A stretch of 64,000 nt of DNA from Flavobacteriales bacterium (GCA_021741155.1 JAIOYP010000009.1:1-64000); one strand, 5' to 3'; positions 50,203 to 60,023 are shown, counted from the first letter of the stretch. Numbers and translations are program-made. Notes: generated by a model not told the origin, from the letters alone.

Positions 50203-52938
50203 ATGAGCGAAGAGAACGGCTCGGAAGAAAACGAAGAGAAAAAGGAAGACGGAACTGGCGAGGTAGAAAGTGCCGTTGCCGTAAGTGGGATGTATCAAGA
50301 CTGGTTCTTGGACTACGCTAGCTACGTTATTCTTGAGCGTGCCGTTCCGAATATTGAGGATGGATTGAAGCCTGTTCAGACGCGTATCATGCACTCCATG
50401 TTTGAGTTGGAGGATGGCCGCTATAATAAGGTTGCCAACATCATTGGGCATTGCATGAAATACCATCCGCATGGCGATATGGCCATTGGCGATGCGATTG
50501 TTGGTCTTGGACAGAAAGAACTACTCATTGATACCCAAGGAAACTGGGGCAACACGCTTACGGGCGACCGCGCAGCTGCTGGTCGATACATTGAAGCCCG
50601 ACTTTCCAAATTTGCCCTTGAGGTTGTTTTTAATCCAAAAACCACTAATTGGAAGACTTCTTATGATGGAAGAAACAGGGAGCCAGTTACGCTTCCTGTC
50701 AAGTTTCCGTTGTTGTTGGCGCAAGGAGTTGAAGGTATTGCGGTTGGACTTTCAACCAAGATTCTTCCGCACAATTTCAACGAGCTAATTGATGCTTCCA
50801 TCCAAATTCTGAAAGGAAAAAAGGCAACTGTTTTGCCTGATTTCCTTACTGGTGGAATGATTGACGTGAGCGGTTACAACGATGGTCAGCGTGGAGGTAA
50901 AGTTCGGGTTCGTGCCAAGATTGGGAAGATTGACACCAAAACATTGGTTATTACCGAGATTCCGTACGGAACCAATACTTCCAACCTTATCGACAGCATT
51001 CTAAAAGCGAACGAGAAAGGCAAGATTAAGATAAAGAAGGTGGAGGACAACACGGCTCAGGACGTGGAAATTCTCATTCACCTCGCCACAGGAATTTCTC
51101 CTGATAAGACCATCGATGCGCTTTACAGTTTCACAGATTGCGAATCGAGCATTTCGCCAAATGCGTGCGTGATTGTAAATGATAAACCGATGTTCATGTC
51201 GGTTTCGGATATTTTGTCAATCTGTACGCAACAGACACTTGATCTTCTCAGAAGAGAGTTGGAAATCAAGCTGAATGAATTGCAAGAGCAATGGCACTTC
51301 GCTTCGCTGGAGAAAATTTTCATTGAGAATCGCATCTACCGCGATATTGAAGAAGAAGAAACGTGGGAAGGCGTCATAAGTGCGATTGATAAAGGACTGA
51401 AACCACACACGAAACACTTGATTCGTGAGGTAACGGTGGACGACATTACGCGATTGACCGAGATTCGCATCAAGCGTATATCCAAGTTTGATAGCAACAA
51501 GGCGGATGATAATATCGCTGCATTGGAAGGTAAAATCGCTGAAGTCAAGCACGACCTGGAGCATTTGGTCGATTTCGCGATAGCGTATTACAAAAACCTA
51601 AAAGACAAGTACGGTAAAGGCCGTGAGCGTAGAACCGAAATCCGTCATTTTGATGTGATTCAGGCGGCACGTGTTGCTGTTGCGAATGAGAAACTTTACA
51701 TCAATCGTGAAGAAGGATTTATTGGAACTGGTCTGAAGAAGGATGAGTTTGTTTCCGACTGCTCAGATATTGATGACATCATTGTTTTCTTAGCCAATGG
51801 AACAATGAAAGTGGTGAAGGTGGACAACAAGGTTTTTGTTGGGAAGGATATTATCCATGCTGCTGTGTTCCGCAAGAACGATAAGCGCACCATATATAAT
51901 ATGATATACCGCGATGGACCGCGTGGAAGCTATTTTTCCAAGCGATTCCCTGTCACTTCCATCACCCGCGATAAGGATTATGACCTGACCGCAGGAACGG
52001 CTGGTAGCGCGGTTGAGTGGTTCTCGGCAAACCCGAACGGGGAAGCGGAGGTAATTCTGGTTCATGTACGACCAAAACCGAAGTTGAAGAAATTGAAGTT
52101 CGATTTCGACTTTGCAGAATTGACCATAAAAGGTCGTGATGCGAAAGGGAACACATTCTCAAAGAACCCACTTCGTAAGATTGAAATCAAGGAGAAAGGA
52201 CTTTCTACTCTTGGAGCTAGAAAAATTTGGTTTGACGATACCGTTCAGCGTTTGAATGCAGACGGAAGAGGCGAGCTTTTGGGCGAATTTGCACCTGAGG
52301 ACAAGATTCTGACCATTATGCAGAATGGAGATTACAAGTTGCTCGGTTTTGACATCAGCACACAGTTTGACGATGACATGACCCTCATCGAAAAATGGAA
52401 TCCTGAAAAACCACTTTCGGTCGTTTATCTCGATACAAGCAAGAAGATTTACATGATTAAGCGGTTTCTGGTTGAGAAATCTTCGAAGGCCGTGAGCATG
52501 CTCCCCGAAGGAGAAGAGAACCAATTGGAACTCGTTACTACTGATTGGAAACCACGGATTCAACTCAATTTCCGGAAAAAGCCAGGCGAAGAAGAAGCCT
52601 CAGTTGAGGAAATCAACGTGGAGGAATTTATTGCTGTAAAAGGTTTGAAAGCCAAAGGAAATCAACTCACCAAGGAAACGGTCAATACGATTGATCTCTT
52701 GGAACCTATTCCATACGAACCGCCAGTTAGCGACAGTCAAGATTCCCTAGCAGAGGACGATGATGATAACGATGAATCGCAGGATTCCGATGAAGCCACG
52801 GACACCGAAGAAGCAACAACTGTTGAGTGGGATGTAAGCGATTCGACCGATGAAGTGAAAAACGAAAAAGGAAAAGCGAAAAAGGACGAAACGCCACCAG
52901 CTAAAGAAACTGGCGAAGGGCAGTTAGGGTTGTTCTAG
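50203..52938 (+). CDS. parC: DNA topoisomerase IV subunit A
   Basis: 911 aa. Seen: YASYVILERAVPNIEDGLKPVQTRI (39-61), HPHGDMAIGDAIVGLGQ (88-104), catalytic Tyr129 in DRAAAGRYIEARLS, the tower and long coiled coil around residues 420-470, then a C-terminal beta-propeller-like part (KKLKFDFDFAELTIKGRD) and a very acidic/Lys-rich tail from about residue 845. The residue matching GyrA Ser83 is Met93. Longer than Proteobacterial ParC because of the tail. Adjacent to parE with a 26-nt gap; terminator downstream. Confidence 0.94.
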   Translation: MSEENGSEENEEKKEDGTGEVESAVAVSGMYQDWFLDYASYVILERAVPNIEDGLKPVQTRIMHSMFELEDGRYNKVANIIGHCMKYHPHGDMAIGDAIVGLGQKELLIDTQGNWGNTLTGDRAAAGRYIEARLSKFALEVVFNPKTTNWKTSYDGRNREPVTLPVKFPLLLAQGVEGIAVGLSTKILPHNFNELIDASIQILKGKKATVLPDFLTGGMIDVSGYNDGQRGGKVRVRAKIGKIDTKTLVITEIPYGTNTSNLIDSILKANEKGKIKIKKVEDNTAQDVEILIHLATGISPDKTIDALYSFTDCESSISPNACVIVNDKPMFMSVSDILSICTQQTLDLLRRELEIKLNELQEQWHFASLEKIFIENRIYRDIEEEETWEGVISAIDKGLKPHTKHLIREVTVDDITRLTEIRIKRISKFDSNKADDNIAALEGKIAEVKHDLEHLVDFAIAYYKNLKDKYGKGRERRTEIRHFDVIQAARVAVANEKLYINREEGFIGTGLKKDEFVSDCSDIDDIIVFLANGTMKVVKVDNKVFVGKDIIHAAVFRKNDKRTIYNMIYRDGPRGSYFSKRFPVTSITRDKDYDLTAGTAGSAVEWFSANPNGEAEVILVHVRPKPKLKKLKFDFDFAELTIKGRDAKGNTFSKNPLRKIEIKEKGLSTLGARKIWFDDTVQRLNADGRGELLGEFAPEDKILTIMQNGDYKLLGFDISTQFDDDMTLIEKWNPEKPLSVVYLDTSKKIYMIKRFLVEKSSKAVSMLPEGEENQLELVTTDWKPRIQLNFRKKPGEEEASVEEINVEEFIAVKGLKAKGNQLTKETVNTIDLLEPIPYEPPVSDSQDSLAEDDDDNDESQDSDEATDTEEATTVEWDVSDSTDEVKNEKGKAKKDETPPAKETGEGQLGLF

Positions 52939-52967
52939 TTCAGCTATGGGATTTTTCTGTTGGGTTT

Positions 52968-52986
52968 GCTCAAGGTTTGAGCTTTT
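52968..52986 (+). terminator. terminator of parE-parC
   Basis: GCTCAA / TTGAGC with GGT loop followed by TTTT. Short stem but correctly placed 30 nt after the parC stop. Confidence 0.65.
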
Positions 52987-53029
52987 AAAATTGAAGTGGT
53001 AAATATTCTTCGATGGTTTAGAGCCGTAA

Positions 53030-53052
53030 TAATGCAATACATTATTGCATTA
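53030..53052. other. AT-rich hairpin TAATGCAATA / TATTGCATTA
   Basis: 10-bp perfect stem, CAT loop, 75 nt upstream of the choice-of-anchor gene. Possible regulator site; no promoter match found around it. Confidence 0.4.
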
Positions 53053-53126
53053 ATCAGAGTCATGCATACGACAACTTACCGATTACAAAATCGTTCTTTT
53101 GTAGGCCGTCAAATCATGGCAATCAG

Positions 53127-55469
53127 ATGAAAAATCAAATTCAGGCCGTTGCGGCTTTTCTATTAGTTCTATGCGGAGGTTCTGCGTTTGCGCAAAGCGC
53201 ACTGAACATGACACAGTTGGGACATTTGTCATACAGCGAGGATTTGAGCGAGGTGAGAGGTGCTTTTCATAATGGGCGAGAGTACGCTTTGGTTGGAGCG
53301 CATAGCGGACTTTCTATTGTGGATGTGACTAATCCGGCTACGCCAACAGAAGTGTTTTTTCAATTGGGCCCAAACTCAATATGGAGAGATCCTTTTTATC
53401 ATAACAACCATGCTTTTTGCGTTACCGAAGGAGGAGGAGGTCTGCTTATTGTGGATATGAGTCCATTGCCAGGCAGTCAGAACTTAACCACTACACTTTA
53501 CACGGGAAGCAGTTTCCCGTTCAGTTCTGCGCATAATATGTTCATAGATAGACCAAATAATCGAGCTTACATTTTCGGGACCAATACGATTGATGGAGCA
53601 ATTATCTTGGATATTTCAAATCCAATGAACCCAACCGAACTTGGAATTTGGAACGAGCACTACATCCATGATGGTTTTGTGCGTGGGGATACGTTATGGG
53701 CAGCTTGCTTAGAAGCAGGTGTTTTTGTTGTGAATGTGGCCAATGCTGGCAATCCTGTAGTTCTGTCAAATTGGGATACACCAAGCGAATTTTCTCATAA
53801 TGTTTGGCCTTCGGATGATAACGCCAATTGCTATACAACCGATGAAGTTACCAGCGGCTATGTTGCAGGATACGATATGAGTAACCTACAGAATGTGGTT
53901 GAAACCGATAAGGTTCGGCACCCGCTTTCACAAGGCGTGATTCCGCACAATACCCATTTTATCAATGATTATGTCGTTACGTCCCACTATCGTGATGGTG
54001 TGACCGTACATGATGTATCTAATCCGTCAAATATTGTCCTGACTGGTTATTATGATACCAACCCATTAAGTGGAAATGGATTTAATGGCGCTTGGGGAGC
54101 TTGGCCGTATCTTCCATCAGGAAACATTTTGGTTTCTGATATTGAGGAAGGATTATTTGTTCTAGGAGTTGATTATCAGCGCGCTGCTCGATTGCAAGGA
54201 ACCGTTACCGAATTCGGGTCTGGAAATCCGCTGAATGCCGTTCAGATTGACGTAGTTGGAGCTGGAATTAATGAACTGACTGACCTTTTTGGCGAGTACG
54301 CAACTGGTATGGCAGCTGGAGGAACATTTGATGTGACCTTTCAGAAGGGTGGATATCTTTCTCAGACAATTTCGGGAGTTGTAACTACGAATGGACAAAC
54401 AATAATTCTTGACGTAGAGTTGGTTCCAGATGTTCCGTTTATGCTGTCAGGAAACGTATCTGAATCAGGTACAGGGATATCAATTGAAGGCGCAACTGTT
54501 CTGTTTGAGAACGAGTTCTTTATCAAAGAGCTGACTACTGATGCCAATGGCGATTATTCTGACAATAATTTTTTCGCAGGGGAATATAACGTCACCGTAG
54601 GTGCTTGGGGGTATGTTGGTGAGTGCTCCACCGTTTCCATTACCGCTTCTGGAACCCCTCCAAGTTTTGAATTGCCGTTTGGATATTCAGATGATTTTGC
54701 GCTTGACTTAGGCTGGATTGTATCTGGAAATGCGAATGTTGGTGTTTGGGAAAGAGGCGTTCCAATTGGAACGACACTCAATGGTCAATTTTCTAACCCT
54801 GATTCTGATGCTGGGTCAGCATGCGGAAATCAAGCATATATCACTGGAAATGGCGGAGGGAGTGTAGGTGATGATGATGTCGATGATGGTGTCACCATTC
54901 TTACTTCTCCAATAATGGATTTGACGATTTACTCAGAGCCAACAGTGACGTTCGATTATTGGTTTTTCAATCAGGGAGGAAATGAATCTCCGAACGACAC
55001 CTACTTGGTAAAGATGAATAACGGAACAACCCAGGCAACCCTGTTCTCGCTGCCGGTATCATCAAGTCAGTGGAAGGCTATTTCTATGCCTATTTCTCAG
55101 TTCATTGATGTCACTTCTACGATGCAACTTATTCTTGAAGCCGAGGATATTACACCAGGTCATTTGGTTGAAGGAGGAATCGACAATTTCCGAATTACAG
55201 AAACGACAGGGATTCAAGACTCTGATTCTGGAATTCAAGTTGCTATATTCCCTAATCCAGCTAAGGAATTCGTAAATATCAACGTAAGCAAGCCTTTCAG
55301 TGCTGGTTATGTTCAGCTATTTGATATGGCAGGAAAGGCAGTTGCCAATCAACATTCGATTTCTTCGGGAGCAAATGTCATAAGATTTTCGGTTGCTGCT
55401 GGAATCTACATCTGTGAAGTTGTAGTGGATGGTAAACGTCAGGTTAAAAGATTGTCAATTCATCATTGA
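53127..55469 (+). CDS. choice-of-anchor B family T9SS cargo protein
   Basis: 780 aa. Seen: signal peptide to SAFAQ, a beta-propeller-like first half (residues about 30-350) with LVGAHSGLSIVDVTNPATPTE, HNMFIDRPNNRAYIFGTN, IHDGFVRGDTLWAACL, matching choice-of-anchor B proteins, two carboxypeptidase-regulatory-like Ig domains (LQGTVTEFGSGNPL, LSGNVSESGTGISIEGATV), a jelly-roll part near 520-690 and a T9SS type A tail (VAIFPNPAKEFVNI to RLSIHH). Family knowledge: surface proteins of unknown ligand. Monocistronic. Confidence 0.87.
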   Translation: MKNQIQAVAAFLLVLCGGSAFAQSALNMTQLGHLSYSEDLSEVRGAFHNGREYALVGAHSGLSIVDVTNPATPTEVFFQLGPNSIWRDPFYHNNHAFCVTEGGGGLLIVDMSPLPGSQNLTTTLYTGSSFPFSSAHNMFIDRPNNRAYIFGTNTIDGAIILDISNPMNPTELGIWNEHYIHDGFVRGDTLWAACLEAGVFVVNVANAGNPVVLSNWDTPSEFSHNVWPSDDNANCYTTDEVTSGYVAGYDMSNLQNVVETDKVRHPLSQGVIPHNTHFINDYVVTSHYRDGVTVHDVSNPSNIVLTGYYDTNPLSGNGFNGAWGAWPYLPSGNILVSDIEEGLFVLGVDYQRAARLQGTVTEFGSGNPLNAVQIDVVGAGINELTDLFGEYATGMAAGGTFDVTFQKGGYLSQTISGVVTTNGQTIILDVELVPDVPFMLSGNVSESGTGISIEGATVLFENEFFIKELTTDANGDYSDNNFFAGEYNVTVGAWGYVGECSTVSITASGTPPSFELPFGYSDDFALDLGWIVSGNANVGVWERGVPIGTTLNGQFSNPDSDAGSACGNQAYITGNGGGSVGDDDVDDGVTILTSPIMDLTIYSEPTVTFDYWFFNQGGNESPNDTYLVKMNNGTTQATLFSLPVSSSQWKAISMPISQFIDVTSTMQLILEAEDITPGHLVEGGIDNFRITETTGIQDSDSGIQVAIFPNPAKEFVNINVSKPFSAGYVQLFDMAGKAVANQHSISSGANVIRFSVAAGIYICEVVVDGKRQVKRLSIHH

Positions 55470-55546
55470 TTGACGACCTTCGCACATTATAATTAAGCGG
55501 TTTTCGTATTTTGAAAACCATTCAGGAACCTATCAAACAAGTGGAA

Positions 55547-56617
55547 ATGGAGAGTGAAATTATGCAAATCAAGGTTGAGAGGGTAGCAAAAACCCGTATT
55601 CATGACGTGGATTTTGGCAACATTCCATTTGGAAGAGAATTTGCCGATCACATGTTCGTTGCCGATTATGCAGACGGAAAGTGGGGAGGTTTCAGAATTG
55701 AGCCGTATGGCAAAATGATGTACACACCCGCCATGCTCGGTCTTCATTATGGTCAAACCATTTTTGAAGGTATGAAAGCTTATCGTAACACTAGCGGTGA
55801 GGTAATGATGTTCCGTCCTACGGACAACTTCAAACGATTGAATGTTTCTGCTGAGCGTATGTGCATGCCAACCATTCCAGTTGATTTGATGATGGAGGCT
55901 TTGCGAGAATTGCTGAAAATTGATGATGCTTGGGTTCCAACTAGCACAGATTCATCACTTTACATTCGTCCGTTCATGTTTGCAACAGATGAGTTTTTGG
56001 GAGTGAAACCATCAGATAAGTATCGATGTGTCATGTTTACTGGTCCGGTTGGACCATACTATACTACACCACTAAAGGTGATGGTGGAGGATACCTACAC
56101 TAGAGCGGTCAAAGGAGGAACAGGTTCTGCAAAATCAGGTGGTAATTATGGTGGGGCACTTTATCCAACCAAATTAGCGCAACAAAAAGGATATCACCAA
56201 TTGCTTTGGACCGATGCCATTGAGCACAAATTCATCGAAGAAAGCGGAACCATGAATGTCATGTTCCAAATTGAAGGTTCGCTGGTTACTCCTCCAACTG
56301 GGGATACAATCTTGAAAGGAATCACACGAGATAGTGTTCTGAAGCTAGCTGCGGATTTGGGTATTGATGTGCAGGAAAGACGTATCAGTATTGATGAACT
56401 TAAATCGGCTTACGACAATGGCCAGTTGCTAGATGCATTCGGAGTGGGTACAGCTGCCACAATTGCTCCAATTGAGTTGATTGGATATAAAGGGGTTGAC
56501 CTTATCCTTCCGCCAATCGGACAGCGAAAAATGTCTCAATTAATATCCAAGGAATTGACAAATATCCGCTACGGAAAAGCAGTAGACAAATTCGGTTGGA
56601 TGGTCAGTATGAATTGA
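55547..56617 (+). CDS. ilvE: branched-chain-amino-acid aminotransferase
   Basis: 356 aa from ATG 55547; a TTG at 55511 and ATG at 55562 are alternatives. Transaminates Leu, Ile and Val. Seen: FGREFADHMFVADYADGKWGG, FEGMKAYRN, YIRPFMFATDEFLGVKPS, PLP Lys196 in GSAKSGGNYGGALYPT, EESGTMNVMF and GVGTAATIAPI. Matches the eukaryote-like BCAT subgroup. Shares its stop TGA with the ATG of the downstream Cys-rich lipoprotein (TGATG). Confidence 0.95.
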   Translation: MESEIMQIKVERVAKTRIHDVDFGNIPFGREFADHMFVADYADGKWGGFRIEPYGKMMYTPAMLGLHYGQTIFEGMKAYRNTSGEVMMFRPTDNFKRLNVSAERMCMPTIPVDLMMEALRELLKIDDAWVPTSTDSSLYIRPFMFATDEFLGVKPSDKYRCVMFTGPVGPYYTTPLKVMVEDTYTRAVKGGTGSAKSGGNYGGALYPTKLAQQKGYHQLLWTDAIEHKFIEESGTMNVMFQIEGSLVTPPTGDTILKGITRDSVLKLAADLGIDVQERRISIDELKSAYDNGQLLDAFGVGTAATIAPIELIGYKGVDLILPPIGQRKMSQLISKELTNIRYGKAVDKFGWMVSMN

Positions 56618-56976
56618 TGAGGAAGCCTGCACTCATATTGCTTTTTGTTCCGACCCTGTTGTTCGGCTGCAAGAAATGTGTTGAATGTGAAATAAAACTC
56701 AAAGAATCGCAAGACGAAATTGGTCATGTGGATGAGTTTTGTGGAACAAATAAAAAGGTAGAGGAGGAAGAAGAACGTCTTCATGCAGATTACACTTGTC
56801 TTGAATGTGTTGTGAATACGGGTTTGGGAGAGGCTACATCAGGCGTGCAATGCGGTAATCGCGCCTTTACCGATAGTGTCGAAGCTGATTGGAAGCAAGG
56901 AGCATTTGATTTAGGTACAACAGCCAATTGCACGTATTACCGCGATACGGTGAACGTAACCTGTGTTCTTAAATAA
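56617..56976 (+). CDS. small cysteine-rich lipoprotein
   Basis: 119 aa. The ATG at 56617 overlaps the ilvE stop as TGATG. Seen: lipobox LLFGC (Cys18), then eight further Cys (KKCVEC, FCG, TCLEC, QCG, NCT, TCV), an even number suggesting four disulfides or a metal site, and an acidic stretch VEEEEE. No known domain. Translational coupling to an amino-acid enzyme is odd for an envelope protein. Family not recognised. Confidence 0.8.
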   Translation: MRKPALILLFVPTLLFGCKKCVECEIKLKESQDEIGHVDEFCGTNKKVEEEEERLHADYTCLECVVNTGLGEATSGVQCGNRAFTDSVEADWKQGAFDLGTTANCTYYRDTVNVTCVLK

Positions 56977-56988
56977 GAATCAGACGTT

Positions 56989-57951
56989 TTAGTAAATGCT
57001 CACGTAAGCCGAGCCAATCCACACAGCATCTTGATTGGCCGTGTAAAGCGAAACTTTGTAAGTTCCACGGTCTCTAAGATTTAGAGGGAAGTTAGCCTGA
57101 GTAACATCTTTAGCAATTGGCACAGTCAGCTCTTGAAAATGCTCGCTAAACTCTTTTGCACCTTGAGGCCTAAACCAAATATCTACGGAAACCCCATCGC
57201 CACCAAAACCTTCGTTGTTTGAGAATAGTGCTTTTAGGTCAACACCTCCCGGAACACCCTTGAATTTTTCGTTCTGTCCTGTAAGCATACCACTTTGCAC
57301 GGCTCTTCCAAAAGCCATGTAAAAACTCTCAAACGCAAGCGTTTCCTTTTCCTCCTCAGTCAATTCCTCTTTAATTACTGATTCAACGAAAATAGGTTCA
57401 GGTGCATTCTCTAAAAGTTGTTGTTTGCTCAGTTCAGCTTTCTTGGTCGGTGCTTCAACAGCGGTAATTTTTTCCACCTTCTTCGGCTCAACAACAGGCT
57501 CAACCTTGGCAACTGGTTCTGGTTTCTTTACGACTGGCTCAGGCTTGACAGCAGCAACCACAGGCGGTTTTGGAGGGCCATTTACCTTAATGACTCCGCT
57601 GGCCAAGAAGTTCCATTCCCTGTCATATGCGGAAACCGTGTACGAATTTGCAGTCTTGAACTCGTACCTCAAAGCGGCCCAATTCCGAGCTTGTCCAATC
57701 ACCAATTTCATGCTATCGGTCTTCACTTTTCCATTGGTTTCTGACTTTAATAGAATGTTCATGGCATTACCATTGATGGTGGTTTTTCCATTGTAGTACA
57801 TGATGGAGAGAACTTTGGGCCAGCTGCTAGCTGTCCATTCCGTTCCAGGGTTTTTCAGAACTCCAACATTATTGAAATCTTCTCCGAACTCAATTTTTTG
57901 AGCTGAAACGTTGAGAGTGGCGCAGGTAAGAAGGATGAAAAAGAATTTCAT
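56989..57951 (-). CDS. secreted protein with Pro/Val/Lys-rich linker, unknown function
   Basis: 320 aa from ATG 57951, where MKFFFILLTCATLNVSAQ begins; upstream open frame runs into the tRNA and is rejected. Seen: N-terminal beta module (19-125), a low-complexity linker of repeated KPEPV/VEPKK (126-165), a helical bridge and a second beta module (220-320) with IWFRPQGAKEF and GTYKVSLYTANQDAVWIG. Both modules look Ig- or jelly-roll-like. No lipobox or T9SS tail. Family not recognised. Convergent with the Cys-rich lipoprotein gene. Confidence 0.75.
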   Translation of the reverse strand: MKFFFILLTCATLNVSAQKIEFGEDFNNVGVLKNPGTEWTASSWPKVLSIMYYNGKTTINGNAMNILLKSETNGKVKTDSMKLVIGQARNWAALRYEFKTANSYTVSAYDREWNFLASGVIKVNGPPKPPVVAAVKPEPVVKKPEPVAKVEPVVEPKKVEKITAVEAPTKKAELSKQQLLENAPEPIFVESVIKEELTEEEKETLAFESFYMAFGRAVQSGMLTGQNEKFKGVPGGVDLKALFSNNEGFGGDGVSVDIWFRPQGAKEFSEHFQELTVPIAKDVTQANFPLNLRDRGTYKVSLYTANQDAVWIGSAYVSIY

Positions 57952-57999
57952 ACTTATGCTTCTTACCAATTTTCTCGCCATTCTGCGTTTCTTTTTGAG

Positions 58000-58083
58000 T
58001 GCCCAGGACTGGATTCGAACCAGCACAACCTTGCGATCACCAGCCCCTCAAGCTGGCGTGTCTACCAATTTCACCACCTGGGC
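58000..58083 (-). tRNA. tRNA-Leu (anticodon GAG)
   Basis: 84 nt on the minus strand. Acceptor stem GCCCAGG / CCTGGGC with discriminator A, anticodon stem CCAGC / GCTGG around loop TTGAGGG (GAG), long variable arm (class II), T-loop GGTTCGAATCC. CCA is not encoded. A -7 box lies just upstream. Confidence 0.96.
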
Positions 58084-58093
58084 TACGGTCGCG

Positions 58094-58101
58094 CAAATTT
58101 A
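58094..58101 (-). promoter_or_regulatory. -7 element TAAATTTG of the tRNA-Leu gene
   Basis: Minus-strand TAAATTTG 10 nt upstream of the mature 5' end. Confidence 0.6.
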
Positions 58102-58149
58102 GCCGTTTTTTCGAGTAGCGAAACACATGTTTATTGATGAACGAACAAA

Positions 58150-58177
58150 TTGACCGCAATCGCATTTGGTATATTTG
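58150..58177 (+). promoter_or_regulatory. promoter of rocD
   Basis: TTG (58150-58152), 17-nt spacer, TATATTTG (58170-58177). Exact consensus; gives a leader of about 130 nt before the ATG at 58312. Confidence 0.7.
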
Positions 58178-58311
58178 CAGCAAACAGTGAAGCCCACCGT
58201 TTAAATAGCTCAATTGAACTCAAATATTAGGTCGTCAGCGATTTTATTATTTCTGTTCAAAATTTAGAATAAGAGTGAAATAGAGTGATAATTGAAAAAA
58301 GTAAACGCGAA

Positions 58312-59565
58312 ATGACAACAGAAGAATTGATAAAGGTTTCTGCCAAAGCGCAGCAAGTGATTGATGTAGAAGACCGCTACGGGGCGCACAATTATCATCC
58401 GTTGCCAGTAGTGTTGGAGAAGGGAGAAGGCGTTTTTGTGTGGGATACGGACGGAAAGAAGTACTACGACTTCCTTTCGGCTTATTCAGCGGTGAACCAA
58501 GGACACTGCCATCCAAAAATTATTGGAGCCCTTACTGAGCAAGCACAAAAGCTAACCCTTACCAGTCGCGCATTCTATAATGATGTATTGGGAGAGTATG
58601 AGAAGTATGTAACCGAGTATTTTGGTTTCGACAAACTTCTTCCGATGAACACGGGAGCAGAAGCTGTAGAAACGGCTTTGAAAATGTGCCGAAAGTGGGC
58701 GTATGAGAAGAAGGGTTTAGCTACTGATAAGGCGAAGATTCTTGTTTGCGAAGGCAATTTCCATGGAAGAACAACAACGATTGTTTCTTTCTCAAACGAC
58801 TCAGATGCGCGCAAGAACTTTGGGCCATATACACCCGGTTTTGAGGCGGTTCCTTACAATGATGCAGCTGCTTTGGAGAAAGCACTGCAAGACCCAAATG
58901 TTGCTGGTTTCCTTGTAGAACCAATACAAGGGGAAGCAGGAGTGAATGTGCCCGATGAAGGCTATTTGACGAAGGTTCGGGCGTTGTGCTCCGAGTACAA
59001 CGTTCTGATGATTGCCGATGAAATTCAGACAGGAATTGCCCGAACAGGAAAGCTCCTCGCCATCGACCACGAGAACATCAAACCAGATATTTTGATTCTA
59101 GGAAAAGCACTTTCTGGTGGCGTATTGCCTGTATCTGCGGCACTTGCAGATGACGAAGTGATGATGTGCATCCGTCCGGGAGAGCACGGATCAACCTTTG
59201 GTGGAAACCCGTTGGCTTGTAAAGTGGCGATAGCAGCTTTGGAAGTGGTAAAGGATGAAAAGCTGGCGGAGAATGCGCAGCGATTAGGCGAGATTTTCCG
59301 TGCTGAGTTGACTGCATTTGCCAAAACCAATTCGTTGGTGAAGCTCGTTCGCGGGAAAGGATTGCTGAATGCCATCATTGTAAACGACTCCCCTGAAAGC
59401 AAAACCGCTTGGAACATCTGTTTGACGTTGGCTAGCAAAGGACTTCTGGCTAAGCCAACTCATGGCAACATCATTCGTTTTGCCCCTCCGTTGGTAATGA
59501 CAGAAGTACAATTGCGCGACTGCATCCAAATTATTAAGGACACGCTAACCGAATTTGCCGCGTGA
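58312..59565 (+). CDS. rocD: ornithine aminotransferase
   Basis: 417 aa from ATG 58312; the earlier GTG is not needed. Converts ornithine and 2-oxoglutarate to glutamate semialdehyde. Seen: [46 protein letters not shown] for [29 protein letters not shown] (235-246), Lys265 in LGKALSGG and STFGGNPL. Canonical RocD length and blocks. Overlaps the repeat-protein gene (GTGA) at its stop, placing the two in one transcript. Confidence 0.95.
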   Translation: MTTEELIKVSAKAQQVIDVEDRYGAHNYHPLPVVLEKGEGVFVWDTDGKKYYDFLSAYSAVNQGHCHPKIIGALTEQAQKLTLTSRAFYNDVLGEYEKYVTEYFGFDKLLPMNTGAEAVETALKMCRKWAYEKKGLATDKAKILVCEGNFHGRTTTIVSFSNDSDARKNFGPYTPGFEAVPYNDAAALEKALQDPNVAGFLVEPIQGEAGVNVPDEGYLTKVRALCSEYNVLMIADEIQTGIARTGKLLAIDHENIKPDILILGKALSGGVLPVSAALADDEVMMCIRPGEHGSTFGGNPLACKVAIAALEVVKDEKLAENAQRLGEIFRAELTAFAKTNSLVKLVRGKGLLNAIIVNDSPESKTAWNICLTLASKGLLAKPTHGNIIRFAPPLVMTEVQLRDCIQIIKDTLTEFAA

Positions 59566-60023
59566 GTCCATTCACTCCAAAACGGTTTGTGTTGCAGCTG
59601 ATGTTTCTGCTGCTTCTGCTGGCAACGAATTCGTTTGCGCAGCAAGACAATTCATATAAAGGAGACGACCTCCATTATTTGGGTTATGTGCTTTTAACTG
59701 GAGACACTTCCGCTTGGGCAAACGTGAAGAATGATGACATCTATTACCTGTCGAAGAGTCTCTTTATGAAAAATCAGGCGAAGTTGAAGTTCATTAAGAA
59801 TGATGACCTGTACTTTTTCGGTTTGGCGCTTATTACAGGTAAGAAAGAAGAGTTGGATAAGATTGTGAAAGACGATTATTACTACTTGGCATCAGCCATT
59901 TTTGATAAGAAAGAGAGTTCGCTGGAGAACATCAAAACGGATGACCTCTACTACCTTGGCAAGGGACTTCTGAGCAAGGACATGAACTATTTTGATCAAA
60001 TCTCAACCGAGAAGGCCGAATGA
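59562..60023 (+). CDS. secreted protein of five 23-residue repeats
   Basis: 153 aa; GTG start overlapping the rocD stop (GTGA). Seen: signal peptide to FAQQ (about 27 residues), then five uninterrupted 23-residue units starting at residues 34, 57, 80, 103 and 126, each beginning with a variant of [GNKT]DD-x-YYL and closing with a -x-IK turn, then a short tail. The pattern of a DD pair, a YYL/YFF block, a small-residue helix and a basic end suggests a helical solenoid. No known family recognised. Overlaps the FMN reductase start by 4 nt, so it is in an operon with rocD and that gene. Confidence 0.75.
   Translation: MSPFTPKRFVLQLMFLLLLLATNSFAQQDNSYKGDDLHYLGYVLLTGDTSAWANVKNDDIYYLSKSLFMKNQAKLKFIKNDDLYFFGLALITGKKEELDKIVKDDYYYLASAIFDKKESSLENIKTDDLYYLGKGLLSKDMNYFDQISTEKAE

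Noticed and set aside
48308-52938. GyrB/GyrA instead of ParE/ParC
   Set aside because: The pair is adjacent, the B subunit lacks GyrB-type extras and the A subunit has the GDMAIGDAIVGLGQ block rather than the GyrA form; gyrase is expected elsewhere in the genome.
57951-58026. N-terminal extension of the Pro-rich secreted protein into the tRNA
   Set aside because: The extension is a translation of the tRNA-Leu 3' part; a clean signal peptide starts at 57951.
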